This document shows positions 17,476-27,736 of a stretch of 64,000 nt of DNA, one piece after another. This stretch comes from Flavobacterium caeni (lineage in GTDB: Bacteria; Bacteroidota; Bacteroidia; Flavobacteriales; Flavobacteriaceae), in contig NZ_FMVF01000005.1 of the NCBI RefSeq assembly GCF_900101895.1, positions 66,463-130,462 on the forward strand. Direction: 5' to 3'. How positions within the stretch are numbered: position 1 is the first letter of the stretch; every line of letters starts with the position of its first letter. The position numbers and the translations under genes are program-made. The notes beneath the pieces are model-generated. The model was not told the origin of the DNA and made no database searches. It was given only the letters and a program-made list of their open reading frames with translations.

Positions 17476-17766
17476 ATGAGTATCATTATTAAGCCCATCG
17501 TAACTGAAAAAGTAACCAAGGAAAGCGAGCTTTCTAACCGTTACGGTTTCGTCGTGGACAAAAAGGCGAACAAGGTCGAGATCAAGAAAGCGGTAGAAGC
17601 TGCTTACGGGGTCAACGTCTTGGCGGTCAACACCATGAACGTTCGTCCAGACAGAAGCACGAAATACACCAAGAGTGGACTCATCAGCGGGAAGACCAAC
17701 GCTTACAAAAAAGCGATCGTCCAAGTGCAAGAAGGAGAAACCATCGATTTTTATAACAATATCTAA
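17476..17766 (+). CDS. rplW: 50S ribosomal protein L23
   Basis: The 96-residue protein lies at the tunnel exit and is the docking site for trigger factor and SRP. It begins MSIIIKPIVTEKVTKES and has the conserved YGFVVDKKANKVEIKKAVE and VNTMNVRPDRST segments. Seven bases separate it from rplD and 14 from rplB. Length is typical. Confidence 0.98.
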   Translation: MSIIIKPIVTEKVTKESELSNRYGFVVDKKANKVEIKKAVEAAYGVNVLAVNTMNVRPDRSTKYTKSGLISGKTNAYKKAIVQVQEGETIDFYNNI

Positions 17767-17780
17767 AATAAGGCAGCATT

Positions 17781-18605
17781 ATGTCAGTTAGAAAATTAAA
17801 ACCTATTACCCCAGGCCAGCGATTTAGAGTCGTGAATAGCTTTGACACTATTACGACTGACAAGCCGGAGCGTTCATTGATCGCATCGAAAAAAGGTTCA
17901 GGCGGTAGAAATAGTCAAGGAAAGATGACCATGCGTTACACAGGCGGTGGTCACAAACAAAGGTACCGTATCATCGATTTCAAAAGAACCAAGCACGGTA
18001 TTCCTGCTACGGTTAAAACCATCGAGTACGATCCGAACAGAACGGCGTTCATCGCTTTGTTGGCTTATGCCGATGGTGAGAAAACGTACATCATTGCCCA
18101 AAATGGTTTGCAAGTTGGTCAGAAATTGGTTTCTGGCGAAGACGCGCAGCCTGAAATCGGAAACACTTTGCCACTGAGCAAAATTCCATTGGGTACTGTT
18201 ATTTCTTGTATCGAATTGCGTCCGGGTCAAGGTGCGGTTATCGCGCGTTCGGCCGGTACTTTCGCACAGCTTATGGCGCGTGACGGAAAGTATGCTACGA
18301 TCAAAATGCCTTCTGGCGAAACCCGTTTGATATTGCTGACTTGTTCGGCTACGATTGGTGCGGTTTCTAACTCAGACCACCAACTCATCGTTTCAGGTAA
18401 GGCTGGACGTTCACGTTGGTTGGGCAGACGTCCAAGAACGAGACCGGTAGCGATGAACCCTGTCGATCACCCGATGGGTGGTGGTGAAGGACGTTCGTCT
18501 GGAGGTCACCCACGTTCAAGAAAAGGTTTGCCGGCTAAAGGTTACAGAACCCGCGCCAAGCAAAACCCGAGCAACAAGTACATTGTAGAACGCAGAAAGA
18601 AATAA
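17781..18605 (+). CDS. rplB: 50S ribosomal protein L2
   Basis: The 274-residue protein supports subunit association and peptidyl transfer. It has the usual [21 protein letters not shown]-terminal motif and the C-terminal catalytic-loop region [19 protein letters not shown], including the conserved His near the peptidyl-transferase centre. The gene is followed six bases later by rpsS. It appears complete and ordinary. Confidence 0.99.
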   Translation: MSVRKLKPITPGQRFRVVNSFDTITTDKPERSLIASKKGSGGRNSQGKMTMRYTGGGHKQRYRIIDFKRTKHGIPATVKTIEYDPNRTAFIALLAYADGEKTYIIAQNGLQVGQKLVSGEDAQPEIGNTLPLSKIPLGTVISCIELRPGQGAVIARSAGTFAQLMARDGKYATIKMPSGETRLILLTCSATIGAVSNSDHQLIVSGKAGRSRWLGRRPRTRPVAMNPVDHPMGGGEGRSSGGHPRSRKGLPAKGYRTRAKQNPSNKYIVERRKK

Positions 18606-18611
18606 TAAGAC

Positions 18612-18890
18612 ATGGCACGTTCATTAAAAAAAGGACCTTACGTTCATTATAAATTAGAGAAGAAAGTTCTCGACAACATCGAAGGTGGCAACAAAGGTGT
18701 CGTGAAGACCTGGTCTCGCGCTTCTATGATTACCCCTGATTTCGTCGGGCAGACTATCGCAGTTCACAATGGCCGCCAGTTCGTTCCGGTATATGTTACC
18801 GAGAACATGGTAGGACATAAATTAGGAGAATTTTCGCCAACAAGATCATTCCGTGGTCACGCTGGAGCTAAAAACAAAGGTAAAAAGTAA
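18612..18890 (+). CDS. rpsS: 30S ribosomal protein S19
   Basis: The 92-residue head protein contacts the A-site finger and forms a pair with S13. It begins [19 protein letters not shown] and ends [21 protein letters not shown]. The [22 protein letters not shown] core is canonical. The rplV start follows four bases after its stop. Confidence 0.99.
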   Translation: MARSLKKGPYVHYKLEKKVLDNIEGGNKGVVKTWSRASMITPDFVGQTIAVHNGRQFVPVYVTENMVGHKLGEFSPTRSFRGHAGAKNKGKK

Positions 18891-18894
18891 GAAA

Positions 18895-19305
18895 ATGGGA
18901 GTTCGTAAAAGAGAAAGAGCCGAAGGCATCAAAGAAGCTAACAAGCAGATCGCTTTCGCAAAGTTGAATAACTGCCCTACTTCGCCTAGAAAAATGCGCT
19001 TGGTAGCAGACTTGGTAAGAGGTCAGAAGGTAGAAAAGGCGTTGAATATTTTGAGATTCAGCACCAAAGAAGCGTCACGCAAACTCGAGAAACTGTTGTT
19101 GTCTGCCATCAATAACTGGGAGCAGAAAAACGCAGAAGGCAATGTTGCCGAGGCTGGTTTGATCGTGAAGGAAATCCGTGTAGACGGAGGAATGATGTTG
19201 AAGAGACTTCGTCCTGCGCCGCAAGGAAGAGCACACAGAATTAGAAAACGTTCCAACCACGTAACCATCGTATTGGGACAATTAGATAACACACAAAGCA
19301 ACTAA
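18895..19305 (+). CDS. rplV: 50S ribosomal protein L22
   Basis: The 136-residue protein has a beta-hairpin that reaches into the exit tunnel, seen as [20 protein letters not shown]. The start at 18895 ([11 protein letters not shown]) is chosen over an in-frame Met that lies inside rpsS. The N-terminus carries a short basic extension (residues 1-20) typical of Bacteroidota. The hairpin tip sequence is intact, so no obvious macrolide-resistance deletion is present. Confidence 0.98.
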   Translation: MGVRKRERAEGIKEANKQIAFAKLNNCPTSPRKMRLVADLVRGQKVEKALNILRFSTKEASRKLEKLLLSAINNWEQKNAEGNVAEAGLIVKEIRVDGGMMLKRLRPAPQGRAHRIRKRSNHVTIVLGQLDNTQSN

Positions 19306-19310
19306 GAGAA

Positions 19311-20072
19311 ATGGGACAAAAGACAAATCCAATCGGAAACAGACTTGGGATCATCAGAGGATGGGACTCTAACTGGTTTGGAGGTAATGACTACGGCGAC
19401 AAAATTGCCGAGGATTACAAGATCAGAAAGTACATCCACGCCCGTTTGTCTAAAGCTAGTGTATCAAAAGTAATCATCGAGAGAACTTTGAAGCTTGTAA
19501 CCGTTACTATCACCACCGCTCGTCCGGGTATCATCATCGGGAAAGGCGGCCAGGAGGTAGACAAGTTGAAAGAGGAACTCAAGAAGGTTACCGACAAGGA
19601 AGTTCAAATCAACATCTTTGAAATCAAAAGACCTGAACTCGATGCTTTTTTAGTTGCATCTAGCATCGCCCGTCAGATCGAAAGCCGTATCTCTTACAGA
19701 AGAGCCATCAAGATGGCGATTGCTGCCTCTATGCGTATGAACGCAGAAGGTATCAAAGTCTTGATCTCTGGTCGTTTGAATGGTGCCGAGATGGCGCGTT
19801 CGGAAGGTTTCAAAGAAGGTCGTATTCCTTTGTCAACTTTCAGAGCCGATATCGATTACGCTTTGGCTGAAGCGCATACTACTTACGGTCGTATGGGTAT
19901 CAAAGTATGGATCATGAAAGGTGAAGTTTACGGAAAGAGAGATCTTTCTCCGTTGGTAGGCATGGACAAAAAACAAGCCGGCCAAGGTGGTAAAAGCGAC
20001 GCGCCACGCGGCGAGCGCAAAGGTGGTTTTAACAAAGACCGCAAACCGGGCGGAGACCGTAAAAGAAAGTAA
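19311..20072 (+). CDS. rpsC: 30S ribosomal protein S3
   Basis: The 253-residue protein has an N-terminal KH domain with the GxxG signature ([20 protein letters not shown]) and a C-terminal S3 domain ([32 protein letters not shown]). It lies at the mRNA entry channel and takes part in helicase activity. The last about 30 residues are a Gly/Lys/Arg-rich tail ([20 protein letters not shown]) longer than in E. coli. Twenty bases separate it from rplP. Confidence 0.98.
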   Translation: MGQKTNPIGNRLGIIRGWDSNWFGGNDYGDKIAEDYKIRKYIHARLSKASVSKVIIERTLKLVTVTITTARPGIIIGKGGQEVDKLKEELKKVTDKEVQINIFEIKRPELDAFLVASSIARQIESRISYRRAIKMAIAASMRMNAEGIKVLISGRLNGAEMARSEGFKEGRIPLSTFRADIDYALAEAHTTYGRMGIKVWIMKGEVYGKRDLSPLVGMDKKQAGQGGKSDAPRGERKGGFNKDRKPGGDRKRK

Positions 20073-20092
20073 TTTTTTAAAAAGTAAAGAAA

Positions 20093-20518
20093 ATGTTACA
20101 GCCTAAAAGAACAAAATACCGCAAGGTACAGAAAGGTAGAATGAAAGGGAACGCCATGCGTGGCCACGAACTTTCAAACGGCATGTTCGGAATCAAATCG
20201 GTACACGAAACAGGAATGTTCCTTACTTCACGTCAAATCGAGGCTGCGCGTATCGCTGCAACCCGTTACATGAAACGTGAGGGTCAACTTTGGATCAAGA
20301 TTTTCCCAGACAAGCCTATCACCAAGAAGCCACTTGAGGTACGTATGGGTAAAGGTAAAGGTGCCGTCGAATATTGGGCAGCTGTCGTAAAACCTGGAAA
20401 AATCATGTTTGAAGTGGGTGGGGTGCCATTGGCCGTTGCAAAAGAGGCGTTGCGTCTTGCTGCACAAAAACTCCCGGTGAAAACTAAATTTGTCATCGCT
20501 AGAGATTTCGAAGCATAA
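20093..20518 (+). CDS. rplP: 50S ribosomal protein L16
   Basis: This 141-residue protein organises tRNA binding near the A site. It begins [24 protein letters not shown] and has the conserved [21 protein letters not shown] and [20 protein letters not shown] segments. The arginine equivalent to the hydroxylated Arg81 of E. coli is replaced by the sequence context [11 protein letters not shown], which retains an Arg. Rplp and rpmC are separated by 12 bases. Confidence 0.98.
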   Translation: MLQPKRTKYRKVQKGRMKGNAMRGHELSNGMFGIKSVHETGMFLTSRQIEAARIAATRYMKREGQLWIKIFPDKPITKKPLEVRMGKGKGAVEYWAAVVKPGKIMFEVGGVPLAVAKEALRLAAQKLPVKTKFVIARDFEA

Positions 20519-20530
20519 TATCAAGCAATT

Positions 20531-20722
20531 ATGAAACAAAAAGAAATTAAAGATCTTTCCGTAGCAGAATTGCAGGAAAAATTGAGCCAGACCAAGAAAA
20601 CGTACAGCGACCTGAAAATGGCCCATGCGATTTCACCGATCGAGAACCCAATGCAAATCAGAAGCGTTCGTAGAACCGTAGCACGTTTGTCTGCGGAGCT
20701 TACCAAAAGAGCGTTACAATAA
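20531..20722 (+). CDS. rpmC: 50S ribosomal protein L29
   Basis: The 63-residue two-helix protein lies next to L23 at the tunnel exit. The sequence MKQKEIKDLSVAELQEKL and the C-terminal QIRSVRRTVARLSAEL are family hallmarks. Position between rplP and rpsQ is conserved in nearly all bacteria. Confidence 0.98.
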   Translation: MKQKEIKDLSVAELQEKLSQTKKTYSDLKMAHAISPIENPMQIRSVRRTVARLSAELTKRALQ

Positions 20723-20737
20723 TCGTATTTCTGCATC

Positions 20738-20998
20738 ATGGAAGAAAAAAGAAATTTAAGAAAAGAAAGAATTGGTGTTGTGACGTCAAACAAGATGGAC
20801 AAGTCTATCGTGGTGGCGCAAACTACAAAAGTGAAACACCCATTATACGGTAAGTTCGTGTTGAAAACCAAGAAGTTTCACGCACACGACGAGAAAAATG
20901 ACTGCAACATTGGTGACACCGTGCGTATCTCTGAGACACGTCCGTTGTCTAAAACCAAATGCTGGAGATTAGTTGAAATCATTGAAAGAGCTAAGTAA
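20738..20998 (+). CDS. rpsQ: 30S ribosomal protein S17
   Basis: The 86-residue OB-fold protein is a primary 16S rRNA binder in the 30S body. [38 protein letters not shown] and [19 protein letters not shown] are the conserved segments. It is followed by rplN with two bases between stop and start. Confidence 0.98.
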   Translation: MEEKRNLRKERIGVVTSNKMDKSIVVAQTTKVKHPLYGKFVLKTKKFHAHDEKNDCNIGDTVRISETRPLSKTKCWRLVEIIERAK

Positions 20999-21000
20999 TT

Positions 21001-21369
21001 ATGGTACAACAGGAATCAAGATTAAAAGTAGCAGACAACACTGGAGCGAAGGAAGTCCTTACAATCCGTGTATTGGGTGGAACGAAACGTCGTTACGCCT
21101 CTGTCGGAGATAAAATTGTAGTATCCATTAAAGACGCTACGCCAAACGGAAACGTTAAGAAAGGCGCGGTTTCTACTGCAGTGGTTGTACGTACCAAAAA
21201 AGAGGTGAGAAGAGCCGACGGTTCTTACATTCGTTTCGACGACAATGCTTGCGTTTTGTTGAACGCGGCAGGCGAGATGAGAGGAACCCGTGTTTTTGGT
21301 CCGGTAGCAAGAGAATTGCGCGAGAAGCAATTCATGAAAATTGTATCATTGGCACCAGAGGTGCTTTAA
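21001..21369 (+). CDS. rplN: 50S ribosomal protein L14
   Basis: The 122-residue protein forms bridge B5/B8 with the small subunit and is the target site for the silencing factor Rsf[20 protein letters not shown] and the C-terminal [18 protein letters not shown] are canonical. It is the first gene of the classical spc set, here continuous with S10. Confidence 0.99.
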
Positions 21370-21381
21370 TTAGTTAAGACG

Positions 21382-21696
21382 ATGATAAAGCTGAAAATAA
21401 AATCAGGCGACACCGTAAAAGTCATTGCCGGCGACCACAAAGGTTCTGAAGGTAAGGTCTTGCGCGTGTACAAAGAGAAAAACAAAGCCGTTGTCGAAGG
21501 GATCAACATGGTGTCTAAACACACCAAGCCTAGCGCTAAGAATCCTCAAGGCGGTATCGTTAAGAAAGAAGCTCCTATCCACATTTCCAACATTGCATTG
21601 GTTGATCCAAAAACCAAAACTGCAACCCGTGTTGGTTTCAAGACCGAAGGAGATAAGAAAGTAAGATTTGCAAAGAAATCTAATCAAGTATTATAG
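21382..21696 (+). CDS. rplX: 50S ribosomal protein L24
   Basis: This 104-residue KOW-domain protein is an assembly initiator. The KOW motif is [20 protein letters not shown], and [20 protein letters not shown] follows. Length equals the bacterial norm. The rplE start comes two bases after its stop. Confidence 0.98.
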   Translation: MIKLKIKSGDTVKVIAGDHKGSEGKVLRVYKEKNKAVVEGINMVSKHTKPSAKNPQGGIVKKEAPIHISNIALVDPKTKTATRVGFKTEGDKKVRFAKKSNQVL

Positions 21697-21698
21697 TC

Positions 21699-22250
21699 AT
21701 GGCATACACACCTAGATTGAAACAAGAGTACAAAGACCGCGTTGTGTCTGCTCTTAAAGAAGAATTCGGATACAAAAACGTAATGCAGGTTCCTAAATTG
21801 GAGAAAATCGTTTTGAGCCGTGGTGTTGGATCTGCCGTATCTGACAAAAAACTGATCGACTACGCCGTAGACGAACTCACCAAAATCACCGGACAAAAGG
21901 CCGTTGCTACCATCTCTAAGAAAGACGTTGCGTCGTTCAAACTGAGAAAAGGCATGCCAATCGGTGCCAAAGTGACTTTGCGTGGCGAGAAAATGTATGA
22001 GTTCCTCGACCGTTTGATCACTGCCGCTTTGCCGCGTGTACGTGACTTTGGCGGTATCAAGGCTACTGGTTTCGACGGACGTGGAAACTACAACCTTGGG
22101 GTAACCGAGCAGATCATCTTCCCGGAGATCGACATCGACAAGGTGAACAAGATTTCGGGTATGGACATCACTTTCGTGACTTCTGCGCCAACCGATAAAG
22201 AAGCGCAATCGTTGCTTAGAGAATTAGGTTTACCATTTAAAAAGAACTAA
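21699..22250 (+). CDS. rplE: 50S ribosomal protein L5
   Basis: The 183-residue protein holds 5S rRNA in the central protuberance and contacts P-site tRNA. Landmarks are [41 protein letters not shown] and [20 protein letters not shown]. In E. coli the spc operon repressor S8 binds at the rplE start; no comparable hairpin was noted there. The obvious hairpin lies further down, before rpsH. Confidence 0.98.
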   Translation: MAYTPRLKQEYKDRVVSALKEEFGYKNVMQVPKLEKIVLSRGVGSAVSDKKLIDYAVDELTKITGQKAVATISKKDVASFKLRKGMPIGAKVTLRGEKMYEFLDRLITAALPRVRDFGGIKATGFDGRGNYNLGVTEQIIFPEIDIDKVNKISGMDITFVTSAPTDKEAQSLLRELGLPFKKN

Positions 22251-22253
22251 GAC

Positions 22254-22523
22254 ATGGCTAAAGAATCAATGAAAGCCCGTGAGGTGAAAAGAGAAAAAAC
22301 GGTAGCAAAATACGCAGCCAAAAGAAAAGCTTTGCTCGAAGCAGGCGATTACGTAGGGTTGCAAAAGTTGCCGAAAAACGCTTCACCTGTCAGAATGCAC
22401 AACCGTTGCAAGCTCACGGGAAGACCAAGAGGTTATATGCGTCAGTTCGGAATTTCACGTGTTACTTTCCGTGAAATGGCCAACAGTGGGTTGATCCCAG
22501 GCGTGAAAAAAGCCAGCTGGTAA
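22254..22523 (+). CDS. rpsN: 30S ribosomal protein S14 (zinc-independent type)
   Basis: The 89-residue protein belongs to the long C-minus class: it lacks the two CxxC zinc pairs and keeps [22 protein letters not shown] and the terminal [11 protein letters not shown]. It sits in the 30S head. The spacer after it is 153 bp, far longer than others in this part of the operon, and includes an 11-bp inverted repeat. Confidence 0.98.
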   Translation: MAKESMKAREVKREKTVAKYAAKRKALLEAGDYVGLQKLPKNASPVRMHNRCKLTGRPRGYMRQFGISRVTFREMANSGLIPGVKKASW

Positions 22524-22544
22524 AAAACATATTTTGTTATTTCG

Positions 22545-22596
22545 ATAGATAGTTGTAAGTTTGCCGGATTTTTGCCGCGAACTGGCAACTATCTAT
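22545..22596 (+). promoter_or_regulatory. 11-bp inverted repeat in the rpsN-rpsH spacer
   Basis: ATAGATAGTTG (22545-22555) is perfectly complementary to CAACTATCTAT (22586-22596), with a 30-base loop that can form a further small stem. The hairpin would lie in the operon mRNA about 80 nt before the S8 start. S8 represses the spc operon in E. coli through an mRNA hairpin, so a feedback site is one possibility; a relic of an inserted element is another. Confidence 0.45.
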
Positions 22597-22676
22597 TGAT
22601 TCATTTTGTAAGTTTTAATGGTTTCAGGTTCTACCGGAAGGTCCGGGACGAATACCAAAACCGCAATTTTAATTAT

Positions 22677-23075
22677 ATGTACACAGATCCAATTGCGGAT
22701 TATTTGACAAGGGTAAGAAACGCCGTGGCTGCAAACCACAAAGTTGTCGAGATCCCTGCATCTAATCTAAAGAAAGAGATTACCAAGATCTTATTTGATC
22801 AAGGATACATCTTGAGTTACAAGTTCGAGGATACGGCCCCGCAAGGCACGATCAAGATCGCTCTGAAGTATGACAAAGAGACGAAAGAGCCTGTAATCAA
22901 GGATATCCAAAGAATCAGTAAACCAGGTTTGCGTAAATACGCAGGTGCCGACAAATTGCCACGTATCCTCAACGGATTGGGCATTGCCATCGTTTCCACT
23001 TCCAAAGGACTTATGACCGGAAAACAAGCGAAACAACTCAACGTAGGTGGTGAGGTAATCTGCTACGTATACTAA
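22677..23075 (+). CDS. rpsH: 30S ribosomal protein S8
   Basis: The 132-residue protein binds helix 21 of 16S rRNA. The ATG at 22677 ([16 protein letters not shown]) is the conserved start, and a longer in-frame reading from 22572 has no family support. The C-terminal [37 protein letters not shown] contains the Ser-rich RNA-binding motif. In many bacteria it regulates its own operon. Confidence 0.98.
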   Translation: MYTDPIADYLTRVRNAVAANHKVVEIPASNLKKEITKILFDQGYILSYKFEDTAPQGTIKIALKYDKETKEPVIKDIQRISKPGLRKYAGADKLPRILNGLGIAIVSTSKGLMTGKQAKQLNVGGEVICYVY

Positions 23076-23093
23076 TATTTAAAGACGAAAGAG

Positions 23094-23636
23094 ATGTCAA
23101 GAATAGGTAAAAATCCAGTTGCAATCCCGGCAGGCGTTACAGTAAATGTAGCCGACGGCGTGATTACAGTAAAAGGAAAATTAGGCGAACTTTCGCAGGA
23201 ATACAGCGATGTAACTGTGACTGTAGAAGAAGGCAACGTAACGGTTGAACGTTCTTCAGACCAAAAAGATCAAAGAGCAAAGCACGGATTGTACAGAGCA
23301 TTGATCAACAACATGATCACCGGTGTTTCTACCGGATTCACGAAAGAACTCGAATTGGTAGGTGTAGGTTACAGAGCATCAAACGCGGGCCAGAAATTGG
23401 ACCTAGCTTTGGGTTTCTCACACAACATCATCCTTGAGGTCGCTCCAGAGGTTAAACTCGAGACGATTTCTGAAAAAGGTAAAAACCCAATCGTAAAACT
23501 GACTTCACACGACAAGCAATTGTTGGGTGCTGTTGCCGCCAAAATCCGCGGATTCCGTCGTCCTGAACCTTACAAAGGAAAAGGTGTGAAATTCGTAGGT
23601 GAAGTATTGAGAAGAAAAGCAGGTAAATCAGCTTAA
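23094..23636 (+). CDS. rplF: 50S ribosomal protein L6
   Basis: The 180-residue protein consists of two related domains, the second ending [21 protein letters not shown] and [19 protein letters not shown]. It lies near the GTPase centre, where EF-G binds. [17 protein letters not shown] is the usual N-terminus. Eleven bases separate it from rplR. Confidence 0.99.
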   Translation: MSRIGKNPVAIPAGVTVNVADGVITVKGKLGELSQEYSDVTVTVEEGNVTVERSSDQKDQRAKHGLYRALINNMITGVSTGFTKELELVGVGYRASNAGQKLDLALGFSHNIILEVAPEVKLETISEKGKNPIVKLTSHDKQLLGAVAAKIRGFRRPEPYKGKGVKFVGEVLRRKAGKSA

Positions 23637-23647
23637 AAGTTAAGGAT

Positions 23648-24001
23648 ATGTCATTGAATAAAACAGAGAGAAGACAGAGAATCAAATTCAGAATCAGAAA
23701 GATCGTCAGCGGAACTGCCGCTACACCAAGACTTTCTGTATTCAGAAGTAACAAAGAGATCTACGCTCAACTCATCGACGACGTAAACGGTGTGACTTTG
23801 GCTGCCGCTTCTTCTAGAGAAAAAGGTGTAGATACGAAAGGTACCGCTACAGAAGTAGCTGCCACAGTTGGAAAACTCATCGGCGAGAAAGCTTTGAAAG
23901 CAGGTATCGATACCGTATCGTTCGACAGAGGTGGTTACTTGTACCACGGACGTGTTAAATCATTAGCCGAAGGCGCAAGAGCCGCAGGTCTTAAATTCTA
24001 A
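23648..24001 (+). CDS. rplR: 50S ribosomal protein L18
   Basis: The 117-residue protein binds 5S rRNA with L5. Conserved parts are [38 protein letters not shown] (seen in pieces across residues 8-45) and [26 protein letters not shown]. Length and location are standard, four bases upstream of rpsE. Confidence 0.98.
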   Translation: MSLNKTERRQRIKFRIRKIVSGTAATPRLSVFRSNKEIYAQLIDDVNGVTLAAASSREKGVDTKGTATEVAATVGKLIGEKALKAGIDTVSFDRGGYLYHGRVKSLAEGARAAGLKF

Positions 24002-24005
24002 TCGT

Positions 24006-24527
24006 ATGTCTAAAAATAGAAATATTGAAGCAGTAAAACCAAGCGGATTGGAATTGAAAGACCGTCTGGTGAGTGTAAATCGTGTAACCAAAGTAACCAA
24101 GGGTGGTAGAGCGTTCGGCTTTTCTGCGATTGTGGTTGTTGGTGACGAGAATGGCGTGGTAGGACACGGTCTCGGAAAGTCAAAAGACGTTTCTGAGGCG
24201 ATTGCCAAAGCGGTAGAAGATGCCAAGAAAAACTTGGTGCGTATTCCGCTTGCAGGTCAATCGGTGCCACACGAGCAAAAAGGTAAATTTGGCGGCGCGC
24301 GCGTTTTCTTGATGCCAGCGTCTCACGGTACTGGAGTAATTGCCGGTGGTGCTGTTCGTTCGGTACTCGAGTCGGTAGGTATCCACGACGTATTGTCAAA
24401 ATCACAAGGATCATCTAACCCGCACAACGTGGTGAAAGCCACTTTCGATGCGTTGTTGCAAATGAGAAGCGCACACACGGTTGCCAAGCAACGCGGCGTG
24501 TCGCTCGAGAAAGTTTTTAAAGGATAA
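24006..24527 (+). CDS. rpsE: 30S ribosomal protein S5
   Basis: The 173-residue protein promotes decoding fidelity with S4 and S12. The double-stranded-RNA-binding-like N-domain has [19 protein letters not shown] and the C-domain [19 protein letters not shown]. The spectinomycin loop region around [11 protein letters not shown] is intact by eye. It precedes rpmD by 12 bases. Confidence 0.98.
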   Translation: MSKNRNIEAVKPSGLELKDRLVSVNRVTKVTKGGRAFGFSAIVVVGDENGVVGHGLGKSKDVSEAIAKAVEDAKKNLVRIPLAGQSVPHEQKGKFGGARVFLMPASHGTGVIAGGAVRSVLESVGIHDVLSKSQGSSNPHNVVKATFDALLQMRSAHTVAKQRGVSLEKVFKG

Positions 24528-24539
24528 TCACAGGAAAAC

Positions 24540-24722
24540 ATGGCAAAATTAGTAGTAAAACAAGTTAGAAGCAAAATCAACTGCCCGCTTACACAAAAGC
24601 GTGGGCTTGAGGCTTTGGGTCTTCGCAAGATAGGCCAAACTGTGGAGCATGAGTCAAATCCTGCTATCCTCGGGATGATCAATAAAGTTAAACACTTAGT
24701 TTCCGTAGAGGAAGTTAAATAA
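24540..24722 (+). CDS. rpmD: 50S ribosomal protein L30
   Basis: This 60-residue protein has the compact L30 fold: [27 protein letters not shown] and a final [12 protein letters not shown]. It is absent in some bacterial lineages but retained here in its usual place between rpsE and rplO. Confidence 0.97.
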   Translation: MAKLVVKQVRSKINCPLTQKRGLEALGLRKIGQTVEHESNPAILGMINKVKHLVSVEEVK

Positions 24723-24736
24723 TACGTACGATAGTT

Positions 24737-25189
24737 ATGAACTTAAGTAACTTACAACCTGCAGAAGGTTCTACGCACAACCAAAACAAAAGAGTAGGCC
24801 GTGGTGAAGGTTCCGGCAAAGGCGGTACTTCCGCACGTGGCCACAAAGGAGCCAAATCGCGTTCTGGTTACTCTAAAAAGATTGGTTTTGAAGGTGGTCA
24901 GATGCCGCTTCAAAGACGTGTACCTAAGTTTGGTTTCAAGAACATCAACCGTGTCGAGTACCAAGGGATCAACCTTGATACGCTTCAGGCTTTGGTAGAC
25001 AACAAAATCGTTACCGATACCGTAGATTTCGCTACCATCGTCGGCAACCGTTTGGCTACCAAGAACGAGGTCGTTAAAATCCTCGGACGTGGTGAATTGA
25101 AAGCAAAACTCAAAGTAAGCGCTCACAAATTTACAGCTACCGCCAAAGCGGCCATCGAGGCAGCAGGCGGCGAAGCGGTAGAATTATAA
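24737..25189 (+). CDS. rplO: 50S ribosomal protein L15
   Basis: The 150-residue protein is a late-assembly core protein. The Gly-rich N-terminal tail RVGRGEGSGKGGTSARGHKG penetrates the rRNA, and the globular domain ends FTATAKAAIEAAGGEAVEL. secY follows after 13 bases, the conserved link between ribosome synthesis and the translocon. Confidence 0.98.
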   Translation: MNLSNLQPAEGSTHNQNKRVGRGEGSGKGGTSARGHKGAKSRSGYSKKIGFEGGQMPLQRRVPKFGFKNINRVEYQGINLDTLQALVDNKIVTDTVDFATIVGNRLATKNEVVKILGRGELKAKLKVSAHKFTATAKAAIEAAGGEAVEL

Positions 25190-25202
25190 TCCAACCCTGT
25201 AT

Positions 25203-26546
25203 ATGAAGAAATTTTTTGAATCATTAGCTAATGTGTGGAAAATAGAAGAACTGAAAAACAGGATTCTATTCACCTTAGGTCTTTTACTGGTATATCGTTT
25301 TGGTGCGCACGTAACCCTTCCGGGTGTCGATGCGACGCAGCTGACCAACCTGGCCGGCCAAACCGATAGCGGTATTGGTTCAATCCTCGACATGTTTACA
25401 GGTGGTGCTTTCTCGAAAGCTTCGGTTTTTGCATTGGGTATCATGCCTTACATCTCTGCGTCGATCGTGGTGCAGTTGATGGGTATCGCGATCCCTTACT
25501 TGCAGAAATTGCAGAAAGACGGCGAGAGCGGACGCAAGAAGCTCAACCAAATCACACGTTGGTTGACCATTGCCATCACGCTGGTGCAAGGCCCAGGTTA
25601 CATTTACAACCTGAACAGAACCTTGCCGGCTAATGCATTCTTGTTGGATGTGAACTCGTTCGCATTCTTATTTTCTTCGGTTTTGATCTTGACCACGGGT
25701 ACCATTTTCGCCATGTGGTTGGGTGAGAAGATTACAGACAAAGGAATCGGAAACGGTATCTCCCTGTTGATCATGGTTGGTATCTTGGCGCGTTTGCCGC
25801 AGGCATTCATCCAGGAATTCACCTCGACCATCACCAACAACAACGGAGGTCCGATGTTATTGGTTATCGAGATCATCGTTTGGTTACTCGTCATCATCGC
25901 TTGTGTCCTTCTCGTAATGGCTGTGAGAAAGATTCCGGTACAGTACGCGCGTCGTACGACCACCGGCGACTACGAGCAAGACATGGCCGGCGGCAACAGA
26001 CAATGGATTCCACTCAAGCTCAACGCTTCGGGTGTAATGCCAATCATCTTTGCACAGGCCATCATGTTCATCCCGGCCGCATTGGCAGGGTTGTCACAGT
26101 CTGAAACCTCGCAAACCATTGCGGGTACGTTCAGCGACATGTTTGGTTTCTGGTACAATTTCGTGTTTGCGTTGTTGATCATTATCTTCACGTATTTCTA
26201 CACGGCCATTACCGTACCGACCAACAAGATGGCAGACGATCTCAAACGCAGCGGCGGATTCATCCCAGGCGTACGTCCGGGTGTGGAAACGTCCGATTTT
26301 CTCGATCACATCATGTCTTTGATCACGTTCCCAGGTTCACTTTTCCTTGCTTTGATTGCCGTGTTCCCGGCCATCGTCGTGAGTTTTGGTGTACAGCAAT
26401 CTTGGGCGATGTTCTTTGGCGGTACGTCTTTGATCATCATGGTAGGTGTCGCGATCGATACCATCCAGCAGATCAACTCGTACCTCTTGAACAAGCACTA
26501 CGACGGACTCATGAAAAGCGGTAAAAACAGAAAAGCAGTAGCTTAA
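25203..26546 (+). CDS. secY: Preprotein translocase subunit SecY
   Basis: The 447-residue protein has ten hydrophobic segments and forms the protein-conducting channel with SecE and SecG. Plug-region and loop landmarks include [44 protein letters not shown] and the cytosolic [12 protein letters not shown] with conserved Arg. The adk and map genes that often follow secY are missing here; infA comes next, as in other flavobacteria. Confidence 0.98.
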   Translation: MKKFFESLANVWKIEELKNRILFTLGLLLVYRFGAHVTLPGVDATQLTNLAGQTDSGIGSILDMFTGGAFSKASVFALGIMPYISASIVVQLMGIAIPYLQKLQKDGESGRKKLNQITRWLTIAITLVQGPGYIYNLNRTLPANAFLLDVNSFAFLFSSVLILTTGTIFAMWLGEKITDKGIGNGISLLIMVGILARLPQAFIQEFTSTITNNNGGPMLLVIEIIVWLLVIIACVLLVMAVRKIPVQYARRTTTGDYEQDMAGGNRQWIPLKLNASGVMPIIFAQAIMFIPAALAGLSQSETSQTIAGTFSDMFGFWYNFVFALLIIIFTYFYTAITVPTNKMADDLKRSGGFIPGVRPGVETSDFLDHIMSLITFPGSLFLALIAVFPAIVVSFGVQQSWAMFFGGTSLIIMVGVAIDTIQQINSYLLNKHYDGLMKSGKNRKAVA

Positions 26547-26550
26547 TTTT

Positions 26551-26766
26551 ATGGCAAAGCAGTCGGCAATAGAACAAGACGGATCGATCATTGAGGCATT
26601 GTCCAACGCAATGTTTCGCGTAGAATTAGAAAACGGACACATCGTCATCGCTCACATTTCAGGAAAGATGCGCATGCACTACATCAAGTTGCTCCCGGGC
26701 GACAAGGTGAAACTGGAAATGAGCCCTTACGACTTGTCCAAAGCAAGAATCACATACAGATACTAA
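26551..26766 (+). CDS. infA: Translation initiation factor IF-1
   Basis: The 71-residue OB-fold protein blocks the A site during initiation. [29 protein letters not shown] and [24 protein letters not shown] are canonical. It starts four bases after the secY stop and is followed by a repeat-filled spacer before rpmJ. Confidence 0.98.
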   Translation: MAKQSAIEQDGSIIEALSNAMFRVELENGHIVIAHISGKMRMHYIKLLPGDKVKLEMSPYDLSKARITYRY

Positions 26767-26767
26767 A

Positions 26768-26842
26768 AAGCTGTAAGCTGTAAGCCCTAAGCCATAAGCC
26801 ATCAGAGCTTCGCCTAAAGCCTAAAGCCTAAAGCCTAAAGCA
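26768..26842. repeat. Tandem heptamer repeats between infA and rpmJ
   Basis: The spacer holds about nine imperfect copies of a seven-base unit, drifting from GCTGTAA through GCCCTAA and GCCATAA to four copies of GCCTAAA. No promoter or hairpin is evident. Replication slippage is the likeliest origin. Confidence 0.75.
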
Positions 26843-26849
26843 AATTAAG

Positions 26850-26966
26850 ATGAAAGTAAGAGCATCAGTTAAGAAAAGAAGTGCCGAGTGCATCATCGTG
26901 CGCAGAAAAGGCAGATTGTACGTAATCAACAAAAAGAATCCTAGATTCAAACAAAGACAAGGATAA
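26850..26966 (+). CDS. rpmJ: 50S ribosomal protein L36
   Basis: The frame encodes 38 residues: it starts [20 protein letters not shown] and ends [13 protein letters not shown]. Only one Cys is present, so this is the zinc-free L36 type. It lies between infA and rpsM, its standard place, and its stop is two bases before rpsM. The start codon is preceded by the heptamer repeats. Confidence 0.97.
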
Positions 26967-26968
26967 TT

Positions 26969-27343
26969 ATGGCAAGAATAGCAGGGGTTGATATCCCAAA
27001 AAACAAAAGAGGCGTTATCGCTTTGACCTATATCTTCGGAATCGGTAGAAGCCGTGCGAGCGAAATCCTGGCAAAAGCAGGCGTTAGCGAAGACATCAAA
27101 GTTCAAGACTGGAACGACGACCAGATCGGAGCCATCCGTGATGCGGTATCGTACTACAAGATCGAAGGTGAATTGCGTTCTGAAACATCGTTGAACATCA
27201 AGCGTTTGATGGACATCGGCTGCTACCGTGGTATCCGTCACAGATCTGGATTGCCATTGCGTGGTCAAAGAACCAAAAACAACTCAAGAACCAGAAAAGG
27301 TAAGCGTAAAACTGTTGCTAACAAGAAAAAAGCAACCAAATAA
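26969..27343 (+). CDS. rpsM: 30S ribosomal protein S13
   Basis: The 124-residue head protein contacts P-site tRNA and bridges to L5. [30 protein letters not shown] and the C-terminal [26 protein letters not shown] are the usual motifs. In E. coli the S4 repressor acts at the start of this gene; here the likely S4 target lies instead before rpsD. Confidence 0.99.
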   Translation: MARIAGVDIPKNKRGVIALTYIFGIGRSRASEILAKAGVSEDIKVQDWNDDQIGAIRDAVSYYKIEGELRSETSLNIKRLMDIGCYRGIRHRSGLPLRGQRTKNNSRTRKGKRKTVANKKKATK

Positions 27344-27352
27344 TAAGTAGTA

Positions 27353-27736
27353 ATGGCTAAAGCAACAACAAAAAAGCGTAAAGTAGTCGTTGAATCGACT
27401 GGCGAAGCGCACATCAGCGCTACTTTCAACAACATCATCATCTCGTTGACCAACAAGAAAGGTGAAGTTATCTCTTGGTCTTCTGCCGGTAAAATGGGTT
27501 TCCGCGGTTCTAAAAAGAACACCCCGTACGCTGCGCAGATGGCTGCCGAAGATTGCTCAAAAGTAGCATTGGAAGCCGGTTTGAAGAAAGTGAAAGTGTA
27601 TGTCAAAGGACCGGGTAACGGACGTGAGTCTGCGATCCGTTCGGTACACAACTCAGGCATCGAAGTAACCGAGATCATCGACGTTACGCCAATGCCGCAC
27701 AACGGCTGTCGTCCTCCAAAAAGACGTCGCGTCTAG
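27353..27736 (+). CDS. rpsK: 30S ribosomal protein S11
   Basis: The 127-residue platform protein has the conserved ASFNN-like motif [18 protein letters not shown] and the C-terminal [17 protein letters not shown]. The final basic residues bind 16S rRNA near helix 45. A 217-base spacer with tandem repeats and a leader separates it from rpsD, the longest gap in the operon. Confidence 0.99.
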   Translation: MAKATTKKRKVVVESTGEAHISATFNNIIISLTNKKGEVISWSSAGKMGFRGSKKNTPYAAQMAAEDCSKVALEAGLKKVKVYVKGPGNGRESAIRSVHNSGIEVTEIIDVTPMPHNGCRPPKRRRV

